The notes under the pieces: generated by a model | Databases searched by the model: none | Told to the model about the DNA's origin: nothing | What the model saw: the letters and a program-made list of their open reading frames with translations, nothing else | Shown here: positions 1 through 7,469 of the stretch, one piece after another | Position numbering within the stretch: position 1 is the stretch's first letter | Layout of the letters: each line of letters begins with the position of its first letter | Position numbers and translations under genes: made by a program | Assembly: GCF_016427565.1 (NCBI RefSeq) | Contig: NZ_JAELXT010000024.1 | Coordinates: forward strand, 1-64,000 | Reading direction: 5' to 3' | Source of the DNA: Microvirga splendida | GTDB taxonomy: Bacteria; Pseudomonadota; Alphaproteobacteria; Rhizobiales; Beijerinckiaceae | DNA: 64,000 bases

Positions 1-76
1 GCGTTCCTTTATGCCGCGTCTGTCATGCTCCTCATCCGCCGCTTGGGTCGATGCTCATGATTTACGGGACGGACTC

Positions 77-93
77 TGAGACAACATGAGACA
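77..93 (-). repeat. Double copy of the 10-bp repeat unit, inverted
   Basis: Read on the minus strand this is TGTCTCATGTTGTCTCA, two adjacent units of the same 10-bp motif that forms the arrays at 451-530 and 2090-2363. It is the only clearly inverted copy seen. Confidence 0.55.
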
Positions 94-450
94 CCACCTC
101 GAATGCCGGCGCGATTTCGGGGGTGTCAGTATTCCGAATTCGAGGGGGTCTTAGGGTTTTGGGGGTTTTGGCACGAGGGGTCCATAAATAGACGTCTCGA
201 AAAAGAAGAAGATTCTTCAAATGTGAATCTAAGGGCTGTGTGCCAAAACCTATAAACCTCCTAAGTCACCGAAATTGCGAATAAACTTCTCGCACGGTTG
301 CCGTGGCAAAAGGGCGGTTTTGACACATTCACAAACCTCCTCGGCTCCCCTGAACCGTTTCCAGAAAAAATCTGAAAACTGCCAAGGACCGGGCTCCGCG
401 CGCCCCCCGGTTGACCGCTGCACGAGGAAGGACCCGGAGCGATGCACGTT

Positions 451-530
451 GTCCCATGCCGTCCCCTGCCGTGTCATCGCGTCCCCTGCCGTCTCATGTT
501 GTCCGCCCTTGTCCCATGTTGTCCCATCTG
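451..530 (+). repeat. Left array of eight 10-bp degenerate repeats
   Basis: Eight consecutive units begin at 451, 461, 471, 481, 491, 501, 511 and 521 with exact 10-base spacing. Most start GTCCC, GTCTC or a one-base variant and continue CATGCC, CATGTT or CCTGCC. The consensus is about GTCYCATGYY. The spacing is close to one DNA helical turn, so a protein binding each unit would sit on one face of the helix. The array is not coding in any frame with support, and has no spacers as a CRISPR would. Confidence 0.8.
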
Positions 531-870
531 CCGCCCTGCCGAGGTGACTCCGATCTGCCCGGTTGCGCGGAATCGATTACACGGGTCCCGATTGTTCGAT
601 CTGCCGCTACTTCAAGTGACGATATCGAGCGGAGCAGCCGGGCAAGGTGGATCCTGCCGCGAGCACCCAGCAGATAAAGAGCTGACACTTGGTACCCTGC
701 ACACAATGCCCAGATCCAACGGGCGACGAGCGTGTCACCTGGTCAATAGGGGACAAGATTAAGCATTGCGGTTGCCGATCCTGGCGATAGGATCCTTGTC
801 ATCGTACGAGGGCCGCCGAGCCGGTATTTCGGAAGAAGGCTTGCCCGACCATGAACTGGAGATGATCGCC

Positions 871-1998
871 ATGCCGCCAACTTGGGCTGTTGGATTGATG
901 ACGGGAACCGTCCTCGACGGCAATATCGACATCGCCTTGATCAGAACGGATGGCGAGACGGTTCAGGAGTTCGGGCCTTGGACGCTGGCCCCCTACCCAC
1001 CCGAGCTCCGGCCCCTGCTCCGAGACGCGATGGCGGCGGCTCGCGACTGGAACTTTGAGGGGCCCGAGCCGGCGATCTTCGCCCGGGCAGAGGACGCCCT
1101 CACCTGGGCGCAGTCAGCGGCTGTCACGGCTTTTCTCACCGAGGCTGGGATCAAGCCTTCGGACGTCGCCATCATCGGCTTTCACGGCCAGACCATGCTC
1201 CACCGTGCTCCCGATGGGCAGCGCCGGGGCCAGACCCGGCAGCTCGGCAACGGCGCACTAATGGCGCGCCTGGTTGGTACGAACGTGGCCTTTGATTTCC
1301 GCAGCGCTGATATGCTGGCGGGTGGGCAGGGAGCTCCCCTGGCTGCCAGCTATCACGTCGCGCTCTTGCGCAGCATCGCAGCCAAGCCAAATTCGGCCGT
1401 TCTCAATCTCGGTGGCGTGAGCAATGTGACCTGGTGGGGCGGCGGTGACACCATGGTCGCGTTCGACACCGGGCCGGCGAACGCCCCTCTCAATGACTGG
1501 ATCTTTCGCCATGGCCTTGGTGACATGGACCGCGACGGTGCCATCGCAGCCCGCGGGGCCGTCGATGAGGCCCGGCTGGCTCGGCTTCTCGACCATCCGT
1601 ACCTCACAGCTCCATATCCAAAGTCGCTGGACCGTAACGACTTCACCGCGGCGATGGCCGATGGGCTCAGCCTGGAGGATGGCGCGGCCACGCTGACGGC
1701 ATTTACCGCGGGGGCTGTGGGCAAGGCGCTCGACCTGCTCCCGCAACGGCCTGAACACCTGATCCTGTGCGGCGGTGGGCGGCGAAACCCAACACTGGTC
1801 GAGGCGATACGCAAGCGCGCCGGCGTTGAGCCGGTCATGGCCGAAGCTGTTGGTTGGCGCGGCGATGCTGTGGAAGCGGAATGTTTCGCATTTCTGGCGG
1901 TGCGCGCCCTTCGCGGCTTGCCGATCAGCTTCCCGCTTACAACGGGCGTCAAGCAGCCTATCACGGGCAGGCGCATCGCAAGGTTCGCCGCGGCATGA
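871..1998 (+). CDS. anmK: Anhydro-N-acetylmuramic acid kinase
   Basis: AnmK phosphorylates and opens 1,6-anhydro-N-acetylmuramic acid during recycling of cell-wall sugars in the cytoplasm, giving MurNAc-6-phosphate. The protein of about 375 aa has the family's N-terminal phosphate-binding segment ([17 protein letters not shown]), the FHGQT motif, a [12 protein letters not shown] motif and the C-terminal LCGGGRRNP motif, all in the expected order, and its length is normal. I chose ATG 871 because the family pattern begins a few residues later; ATG 862 with GGAG-like sequence before it is possible, and the frame is open to a TTG at 766. It stands alone, without murQ or tyrS, between two repeat arrays, which is unusual for a housekeeping recycling gene. 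Product assignment is firm. Confidence 0.93.
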   Translation: MPPTWAVGLMTGTVLDGNIDIALIRTDGETVQEFGPWTLAPYPPELRPLLRDAMAAARDWNFEGPEPAIFARAEDALTWAQSAAVTAFLTEAGIKPSDVAIIGFHGQTMLHRAPDGQRRGQTRQLGNGALMARLVGTNVAFDFRSADMLAGGQGAPLAASYHVALLRSIAAKPNSAVLNLGGVSNVTWWGGGDTMVAFDTGPANAPLNDWIFRHGLGDMDRDGAIAARGAVDEARLARLLDHPYLTAPYPKSLDRNDFTAAMADGLSLEDGAATLTAFTAGAVGKALDLLPQRPEHLILCGGGRRNPTLVEAIRKRAGVEPVMAEAVGWRGDAVEAECFAFLAVRALRGLPISFPLTTGVKQPITGRRIARFAAA

Positions 1999-2089
1999 GG
2001 CAAGCAGCTCCTGAGACGTGACTATGACAGCTTCCTAGTTGTCTCGTCGTTTGCCGTTCCGAATCGTCCGACCCGGAGCGACTTCCAAT

Positions 2090-2160
2090 GTCCCATGCCG
2101 TCTCACGTCGTCCCATTGCTGTCTGTATCCGTGCCATGGCGTCTCATGCTGTCTCAGGGC
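2090..2160 (+). repeat. Right array, first block of 10-bp repeats
   Basis: Seven units start at 2090, 2100, 2110, 2121, 2131, 2141 and 2151. Spacing is 10 bases with one 11-base step. Units read GTCCCATGCC, GTCTCACGTC, GTCCCATTGC, GTCTGTATCC, GTGCCATGGC, GTCTCATGCT and GTCTCAGGGC, the same motif as at 451-530. A weak further copy, GTCTCGTCGT, lies at 2041. Confidence 0.78.
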
Positions 2161-2203
2161 TAATCCTTTGCGGTTTTGATCAGCCTTCCTACTGCCGCCG
2201 CTT

Positions 2204-2303
2204 GTCCCATGTTGTCTCAATCCTTCTCATGTTGTACCATTGACTCTCATACCGTCTCAATCTGTGCCATGGCATCTCATGGTGTCCCATGTAGTCTCCC
2301 GGT
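2204..2303 (+). repeat. Right array, second block of ten 10-bp repeats
   Basis: Ten units in exact 10-base register: starts at 2204, 2214, 2224, 2234, 2244, 2254, 2264, 2274, 2284 and 2294. Core is NTCYCAT or NTNCCAT in nearly every unit. This is the longest unbroken run of the motif in the window. Confidence 0.82.
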
Positions 2304-2343
2304 TGATCGTTCAGCATTCTAATTGTCCAATCAGGCGCGGCCT

Positions 2344-2363
2344 GTCCCATGCTGTCTCATCAC
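2344..2363 (+). repeat. Right array, last pair of 10-bp repeats
   Basis: Two adjacent units, GTCCCATGCT at 2344 and GTCTCATCAC at 2354, separated from the ten-unit block by about 40 bases without the motif. Confidence 0.65.
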
Positions 2364-2840
2364 CCCCTTGGTTCAACTGGTTACGGTGACCGGATCGCTT
2401 ACTCGCTCAATCCCAAGACTGGTGTGTCATCATTCGTCGTTCTGAGCCGCAGAGTAGGAATGTCACCCATTGTATTGATCATGGATCAGAGTCCCACTCG
2501 CGGACGTCACCAACACTCCGATCGTGCATATTCAGCGGCTAGAGAACTCACCTTTATGAGCACAATGAAGCATCCAGTCGGGGGCTGAGGAGGTTTCCAT
2601 CGCGACTAGGGCAATCATCGAAGCAGGTCCACGTGCACCGGAAACAGCGCATCGACTATGGCATTAATCAGATTAAGTACTTCGCAACCAACAATGTACG
2701 GGCGCTCTCATGCTCATCGTAGATGGCTGCGAGGACACTGGCGCGACGCTGACCGAAGCTGTGAATTCTGCCCGCCCCATTAACACGGTGCTTACGGACC
2801 TGCCGGATAGTACCTGTCCATATCCAGCAAAGGAGGCACC

Positions 2841-3113
2841 ATGAGCGACGTCGTTGGTATTGCGGGAGATAGGATCCGCTCGTTCATTGAGCGAATTGAA
2901 CAGATCGAGACCGAACTCAAGGAACTGACCGAGGCCAAGAAGGAGATCTTCTCAGAGGCCAAAGGCGAGGGCTTTGACGTGAAGGTGCTGAAGGAAATCC
3001 TCAAGCTGCGCAAGCAAGACCAGGAGGAGCGCGACGAGCACGAGACGCTGCTCGACGTCTACATGCGTGCCATGGACGAAGCCGGTCCCGTTCCTGTCGC
3101 CGAGGCGGCCTGA
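2841..3113 (+). CDS. DUF2312 / GapR-like nucleoid-associated protein
   Basis: A 90-aa protein of the DUF2312 family. The founding member, GapR of Caulobacter, binds overtwisted AT-rich DNA ahead of replication and transcription forks and works with topoisomerases. Seen here: a long charged helix at residues 9-45 that would form a coiled coil, the EIFSEAKGEGFDVKVLKEILKLRK segment typical of the family (given here in part), and a short tail rich in Ala and Val. Length matches the family. ATG 2841 follows AAGGAGG at good distance, so the start is secure. It is a single gene. Accessory replicons often carry additional copies, so it may be a paralogue rather than the main chromosomal gapR; that is inference. 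Confidence 0.9.
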   Translation: MSDVVGIAGDRIRSFIERIEQIETELKELTEAKKEIFSEAKGEGFDVKVLKEILKLRKQDQEERDEHETLLDVYMRAMDEAGPVPVAEAA

Positions 3114-3258
3114 TCCGCCCTCTCTGTTCAAAGATGGAAAGGCCGCTGTTGGGTGGCCTGCTCCGTTTGACGACAGGCCACGTCTTCATGTCAGCAGGCG
3201 AATTCGCCTGCGAGGGCACCTGCCTCTCACTCTTGGGGAGAGGCAGGCGAGAGAGCCC

Positions 3259-3600
3259 TCACCACGCTTGCTGATAGACCTGGACCGGTCGAGACCCAGA
3301 GCTGGCATCTGGCGTCGCGAGCATACCGCGATCGATGGCCTGCTCCAGCACGGCCGCAACGGCACTTTCGTCTCCAGCACGCACGCTGTCCTCGTAAGCC
3401 GATACGGCCGGGACAGTCAGAGTACGAATGTCGAAGCGAAAGGGGTCGGAAGCCTAAGTCCCCTCTGGAGAGGTTGTGAAGATGTGGGACGAGGGCGGAT
3501 AGCTGACGGGATCATCGAACTGGTACGTGCGATAGATCTTCACCCCCTCATATTCCAGAAACGTCTCTGGATTGGTGATGTCCATGGACTGAGTGATCAT
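3259..3600 (-). pseudogene. Small gene interrupted by an in-frame TAG, unknown
   Basis: On the minus strand a frame opens with ATG at 3600 behind an AAGGGG ribosome site and reads 48 codons to a TAG at 3454-3456, then continues in the same frame for 64 more codons to TGA at 3259. The sequence after the stop is protein-like (acidic, alternating hydrophobic, ending QVYQQAW). No family was recognised. The simplest reading is a small gene of about 113 residues broken by a nonsense mutation. It is also possible that only the first part is expressed. A longer plus-strand frame overlaps it but has no ribosome site and looks arbitrary. Confidence 0.4.
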
Positions 3601-3763
3601 AGTTACCCCTTCGTTATTGTTTAGCTTGGAGAGGCCTGTTTAGCCGCGATGGGGGCAGAAATGCGGCGATGTCAGCGAAAGCATCGTCTAAACTGCTAGC
3701 AGGCATTGGCACTCCTGCGTCGCAACGGCAGGGGAGCCTCCTGCTCTATCCTCCCAGGGTCAG

Positions 3764-3792
3764 AAAGGCCGCTGACGGATCGGCGGCCTTTT
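3764..3792. terminator. Rho-independent terminator downstream of recA
   Basis: A perfect 9-base stem AAAGGCCGC (3764-3772) pairs with GCGGCCTTT (3783-3791) around a 10-base loop, with a short T run on the plus strand and TTT on the minus strand. It lies 66 bases past the recA stop and so probably ends recA transcription; it could also stop transcripts from the left. Confidence 0.65.
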
Positions 3793-3857
3793 AACACCCA
3801 GGCAGCGAGGACATGCCTATCAACAGGAGCGCTTGGTGCCTGCCGCCTGGGAAGGTC

Positions 3858-4898
3858 TTAGGCTGCGTCTTCCGATGCAATGACATCATCGTTGCCCTGC
3901 AGGTCCGCGATCAACAGACCGGCATTCTGGCGGATCTTGCCTTCGATCTCGGCCGCAATCTCGGGATTGTCCTTCAGGAACGTCTTGGCGTTCTCTCGGC
4001 CTTGGCCGAGCCGCTGGCTGTCGTACGAGAACCAGGCGCCGGACTTCTCCACCACATTGGCCTTGACCCCAAGATCGATCAACTCTCCCATCTTGGAGAT
4101 GCCCTCACCGAACATGATGTCGAACTCGACCTGCTTGAAGGGCGGAGCAACCTTGTTCTTGACGACCTTCACACGCACCTGGTTACCGATTGGCTCATCG
4201 CGGTCCTTCAGAGTGGACGTGCGACGGATGTCGAGGCGCACCGACGCATAGAACTTCAGCGCGTTGCCGCCCGTGGTCGTCTCGGGGCTGCCATACATGA
4301 CGCCGATCTTCATGCGGATCTGGTTGATGAAGATCACCATCGTTTTGGTGCGGCTGATCGAACCGGTCAGCTTGCGTAGCGCCTGGCTCATCAGGCGGGC
4401 CTGGAGACCGGGACGGCTCTCGCCCATCTCGCCCTCGATCTCGGCTTTCGGGGTCAGGGCTGCCACCGAGTCGATGACCAGAATATCTACAGAGCTTGAG
4501 CGCACGAGCGTGTCGGCAATCTCTAGCGCTTGCTCCCCATTGTCCGGCTGAGACACCAGGAGATCATCCAGATTCACCCCGAGCTTGCGCGCGTAGACCG
4601 GATCCAGGGCATGTTCGGCGTCGATGAAGCCGCAGACACCGCCCTTCTTCTGAGCCTCTGCAATCGTTTGGAGCGCGAGCGTGGTCTTACCGGACGATTC
4701 CGGTCCGTAGACCTCAATGATCCGGCCGCGCGGCAAACCGCCAACACCTAGCGCGATGTCAAGGCCGAGTGAACCGGTGGAGATGGTCTCCACTTCGACA
4801 ATCTGATCGCCGCCGAGGCGCATGATGGCGCCTTTGCCAAAGGCCCGTTCAATCTGACTGACGGCAGTCTCGATTGCTTTTGTCTTATCCGTGGTCAT
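3858..4898 (-). CDS. recA: RecA recombinase
   Basis: RecA forms filaments on single-stranded DNA, drives strand exchange in homologous repair and triggers LexA self-cleavage in the SOS response. The 346-aa protein has the Walker A motif GPESSGKTT (residues 65-73), the [10 protein letters not shown] and LLVSQPD motifs, the Walker B segment [11 protein letters not shown], the loop sequence [10 protein letters not shown] and the [22 protein letters not shown] stretch in part, all intact. Both ends are shorter than in many alphaproteobacterial RecA proteins: the N-terminal arm before the first conserved helix is brief and the acidic tail is reduced. An exact LexA box lies 59 bases upstream and a terminator downstream, so it is a single damage-induced gene. 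Whether it is the only recA of the cell or a second, accessory copy cannot be told from this window. Confidence 0.97.
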   Translation of the reverse strand: MTTDKTKAIETAVSQIERAFGKGAIMRLGGDQIVEVETISTGSLGLDIALGVGGLPRGRIIEVYGPESSGKTTLALQTIAEAQKKGGVCGFIDAEHALDPVYARKLGVNLDDLLVSQPDNGEQALEIADTLVRSSSVDILVIDSVAALTPKAEIEGEMGESRPGLQARLMSQALRKLTGSISRTKTMVIFINQIRMKIGVMYGSPETTTGGNALKFYASVRLDIRRTSTLKDRDEPIGNQVRVKVVKNKVAPPFKQVEFDIMFGEGISKMGELIDLGVKANVVEKSGAWFSYDSQRLGQGRENAKTFLKDNPEIAAEIEGKIRQNAGLLIADLQGNDDVIASEDAA

Positions 4899-4956
4899 CC
4901 CGAATCCAGTGCATAACAGAAGAGCCGGACCCTAAGGATTTATGTGGCGAAAGAAA

Positions 4957-4971
4957 GAACAAATAGAGAAC
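4957..4971. promoter_or_regulatory. LexA box upstream of recA
   Basis: GAAC-AAATAGA-GAAC, an exact match to the direct-repeat LexA operator of Alphaproteobacteria (GTTC-N7-GTTC on the other strand). It sits between recA (minus) and the helicase gene (plus) and could serve both. A weaker copy, GAAC-N7-GAAT, is at 5016-5030. Confidence 0.82.
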
Positions 4972-5067
4972 ATAGTGTCGCGACCTAATCTTGCGGCGGC
5001 AAGCTGAGCCATTGCGAACAAAACAGGAATGAGGATCTATACCAGTCCAGAGAGGGATGATTCGACT

Positions 5068-7146
5068 GTGTCTGCGAACCCTGCCTACCTTGACCAACTC
5101 AACCCGCGGCAGCGTCAGGCGGTCGAGCACGGTGTCCTGGCCGATGGCTCAAGTTCAGCTACGCCGTTGCTGGTTATCGCAGGGGCAGGATCGGGCAAGA
5201 CCAACACCCTAGCCCATCGCGTGGCGCATCTGATCGTCAACGGCGCCGATCCGCGCCGCATGCTCCTGCTCACCTTCTCCCGCCGGGCCGCGGCCGAGAT
5301 GGCGCGCCGGGTCGAGCGGATCGCGGGTAAAGTTCTGGGACAGAACGCAGGCGTGATGACCGACGCCCTTACCTGGGCCGGCACATTCCATGGCATAGGC
5401 GCTAGGCTCCTGCGCGACTATGCGCCAGAGATCGGTCTCGACCCGGCCTTCTCAATCCATGACCGCGAGGACTCGGCCGACCTGATGAACCTCGTCCGGC
5501 ACGAACTTGGGTTCTCCACTACCCAGAGCCGTTTCCCAGCCAAGGCAACCTGCCTGGCGATCTATTCCCGCTGCGTGAATGCCGAGACGGCACTAGAGGA
5601 CGTTCTCCGCGCTTCGTACCCATGGTGTGCCGGATGGGCTTCCGAGTTGCGGCAGTTGTTCGCCGCCTATGTTGAAGCCAAGCAGCGCCAGAACGTGCTC
5701 GATTACGACGACCTCCTGCTCTACTGGGCTCAGATGGTGGCTGAGCCATCCATCGCCGCCGAACTCGGCGGGCGTTTCGACCATATCCTTGTCGACGAGT
5801 ACCAGGATACTAATCGGCTTCAGTCCTCGATCCTGCTGGCCCTCAAGCCGGGCGGCCAGGGCCTGACCGTGGTCGGGGACGATGCCCAGTCGATCTATTC
5901 CTTCCGCGCCGCGACCGTGCGCAACATCCTGGACTTCCCCTCTCAGTTCAGCCCGCCAGCCGAGATCGTCACGCTCGACCGCAACTACCGCTCATCCCAG
6001 CCGATCCTGGCCGCCGCCAATGCGGTAATCGAGCTCGCCTCGGAGCGCTTCACCAAAAATCTTTGGACAGATCGCGCCTCCAGCGAGCGGCCGCAGCTGG
6101 TGGCCGTCCGCGACGAGACCGATCAGGCTCGATATGTGGTCGAGCAGGTGCTTGCGAACCGCGAGACAGGAATGAGCCTCAAGCAGCAGGCGGTGCTGTT
6201 TCGGACCTCGCATCACAGCGGGCCGCTGGAGGTGGAGCTGACCCGCCGCAACATCCCGTTCGTGAAATTCGGCGGCCTCAAATTCCTCGATGCCGCGCAC
6301 GTCAAGGACCTGCTCGCCCTGCTGCGGTTCGTGCAAAACCCGCGCGATCGCGTCGCCGGATTCCGGCTGATGCAGCTTCTGCCGGGTGTTGGTCCGACCT
6401 CGGCCCGGCGCGTGCTCGATCGCATGCATGACGCCGCCGATCCGATCGGAGCGCTCCTGGAGGCGCCTTCCCCGCCCCGGGCGGGAGACGAGTGGTCCTC
6501 CTTCGTCAATGCGATTGCACAGCTTCGTGCCGGTACCGTAGGGTGGCCGGCCGAGCTTGAGCAGGCACGGACCTGGTACGAGCCGCACCTCGAGCGCATG
6601 CACGAGGATGTCGCGACCCGCAAAGCCGACCTCATCCAGTTGGAGCAGATCGCGGCCGGCTATCCGTCCGGCGAGCGTTTCCTCACGGAGCTGACGCTCG
6701 ATCCGCCGGATGCCACGAGCGACCAGGCTGGCGTGCCTCTGCGCGATGAGGACTATCTGATCCTATCGACCATCCATTCCGCCAAGGGGCAGGAGTGGAA
6801 GTCGGTGTTCGTGCTGAACGTGGTCGATGGCTGCATCCCGTCGGATCTCGGCACCGGCACCACGGGTGAGATCGAGGAGGAGCGGCGGCTCCTATACGTG
6901 GCCATGACCCGCGCCAAGGACCACCTGCATCTGATCGTGCCACAGCGGTTCTTCACCCACCAGCAATCTGCCAGGGGTGATCGTCATGTCTATGCCGCCC
7001 GCACCCGCTTCATCCCGAGCAGCTTCCTGAAGTTGTTCGAACGGGTGTCGTGGCCTGTGGCTGTGCCAGATCCGGCAACGTCACCTGCTGCGACAAAAGG
7101 CATTCGCGTTGATGTTGGCGCGAAGATGCGTAGCATGTGGCGATAG
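5068..7146 (+). CDS. UvrD/PcrA-type superfamily 1 DNA helicase
   Basis: ATP-driven 3'-5' DNA helicase of the UvrD/Rep/PcrA family, about 692 aa. Visible motifs in order: Q motif region LNPRQRQAVEHG, Walker A AGAGSGKT, Ia LLTFSRRAAAEMARRV, II VDEYQDTN, III VGDDAQSIYSFRAA, IV LDRNYRSS, V STIHSAKGQEW and VI EEERRLLYVAMTRAKD. All catalytic residues are present. The start is uncertain: GTG 5068 follows GAGAGGG at a good distance, whereas ATG 5029 is a possible longer start but has no spaced ribosome site and overlaps a LexA-like sequence. The gene is divergent from recA over a region with an exact LexA box, so SOS control is likely. It is distinct from the second helicase at 17279, with little similarity outside the motifs. 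The last part of the protein may contact DNA or partners but no further domain was recognised. Confidence 0.93.
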   Translation: MSANPAYLDQLNPRQRQAVEHGVLADGSSSATPLLVIAGAGSGKTNTLAHRVAHLIVNGADPRRMLLLTFSRRAAAEMARRVERIAGKVLGQNAGVMTDALTWAGTFHGIGARLLRDYAPEIGLDPAFSIHDREDSADLMNLVRHELGFSTTQSRFPAKATCLAIYSRCVNAETALEDVLRASYPWCAGWASELRQLFAAYVEAKQRQNVLDYDDLLLYWAQMVAEPSIAAELGGRFDHILVDEYQDTNRLQSSILLALKPGGQGLTVVGDDAQSIYSFRAATVRNILDFPSQFSPPAEIVTLDRNYRSSQPILAAANAVIELASERFTKNLWTDRASSERPQLVAVRDETDQARYVVEQVLANRETGMSLKQQAVLFRTSHHSGPLEVELTRRNIPFVKFGGLKFLDAAHVKDLLALLRFVQNPRDRVAGFRLMQLLPGVGPTSARRVLDRMHDAADPIGALLEAPSPPRAGDEWSSFVNAIAQLRAGTVGWPAELEQARTWYEPHLERMHEDVATRKADLIQLEQIAAGYPSGERFLTELTLDPPDATSDQAGVPLRDEDYLILSTIHSAKGQEWKSVFVLNVVDGCIPSDLGTGTTGEIEEERRLLYVAMTRAKDHLHLIVPQRFFTHQQSARGDRHVYAARTRFIPSSFLKLFERVSWPVAVPDPATSPAATKGIRVDVGAKMRSMWR

Positions 7147-7218
7147 CCAGGGTTGCCGAGGTGGATTCTCACGTTGCCGCCTCGGACGCTGATGAGATAA
7201 AGCGGATGTCATCGGACA

Positions 7219-7401
7219 ATGATCCGAAGGTCCATTCCCAGTCCGGAAGAAGCTCAGAGGCAAGGCTCTCACGTGTTTGGCGAGCCGCCGGTTCTCACAG
7301 AACGGCAGCGCAAGATCATTCACATCGAGATGGACGCGTTCTTTGCGTCTGTCGAACAGCGCGACAATCCGAACCTCCGCGGCAAACCCGGGGCAGTATG
7401 A
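7219..7401 (+). pseudogene. dinB 5' fragment (DNA polymerase IV remnant)
   Basis: A 60-codon frame whose second half (from about 7300) reads [20 protein letters not shown] and goes on with [11 protein letters not shown], the start of a Y-family polymerase palm with its first catalytic Asp. The match to the intact dinB at 15479-16621 is close in this stretch and stops abruptly after about 35 residues, where the frame ends. No other piece of a polymerase follows. This is the N-terminal stump of a second dinB, left after a deletion or recombination next to dnaE2. Confidence 0.75.
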
Positions 7402-7469
7402 CGGCTGTCCATGCAAGGCTCCTCGGCAGCTGCCAGCAAGGCTTGGAGACCGTCACGCTCCACCGCAAG

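Larger units (their letters stand above)
1..870. other. Noncoding leader region upstream of anmK
   Basis: No convincing gene is seen before anmK. Several short open frames exist here but they overlap each other on both strands and have no recognisable protein pattern. The stretch holds a 10-base inverted repeat (GTTTTGGCAC at 166-175, its complement at 240-249), a purine-rich AT-rich patch around 200-230, one inverted double copy of the 10-bp repeat unit at 77-93 and the main left array at 451-530. It could be a regulatory or replication/partition region, but nothing decides this. Confidence 0.5.
1999..2840. other. Noncoding region with right repeat arrays
   Basis: About 840 bases between anmK and the GapR-like gene without a supported gene. 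The first 365 bases hold the right-hand 10-bp repeat arrays (separate entries). From about 2365 to 2830 I see only short unsupported open frames. A strong ribosome binding site AAGGAGG lies just before the next gene at about 2830-2836. Confidence 0.5.

Noticed and set aside
1353..2003. Minus-strand frame opposite anmK
   Set aside because: Ser/Arg/Pro-rich antisense shadow of a well-conserved enzyme gene.
451..2363. CRISPR array
   Set aside because: The repeats are only 10 bases, degenerate and directly adjacent, with no unique spacers and no cas genes nearby.
3067..3624. Plus-strand frame of 185 codons after the GapR-like gene
   Set aside because: Starts inside the GapR-like gene, has Arg/Pro/Leu-rich random composition and overlaps a better minus-strand frame.
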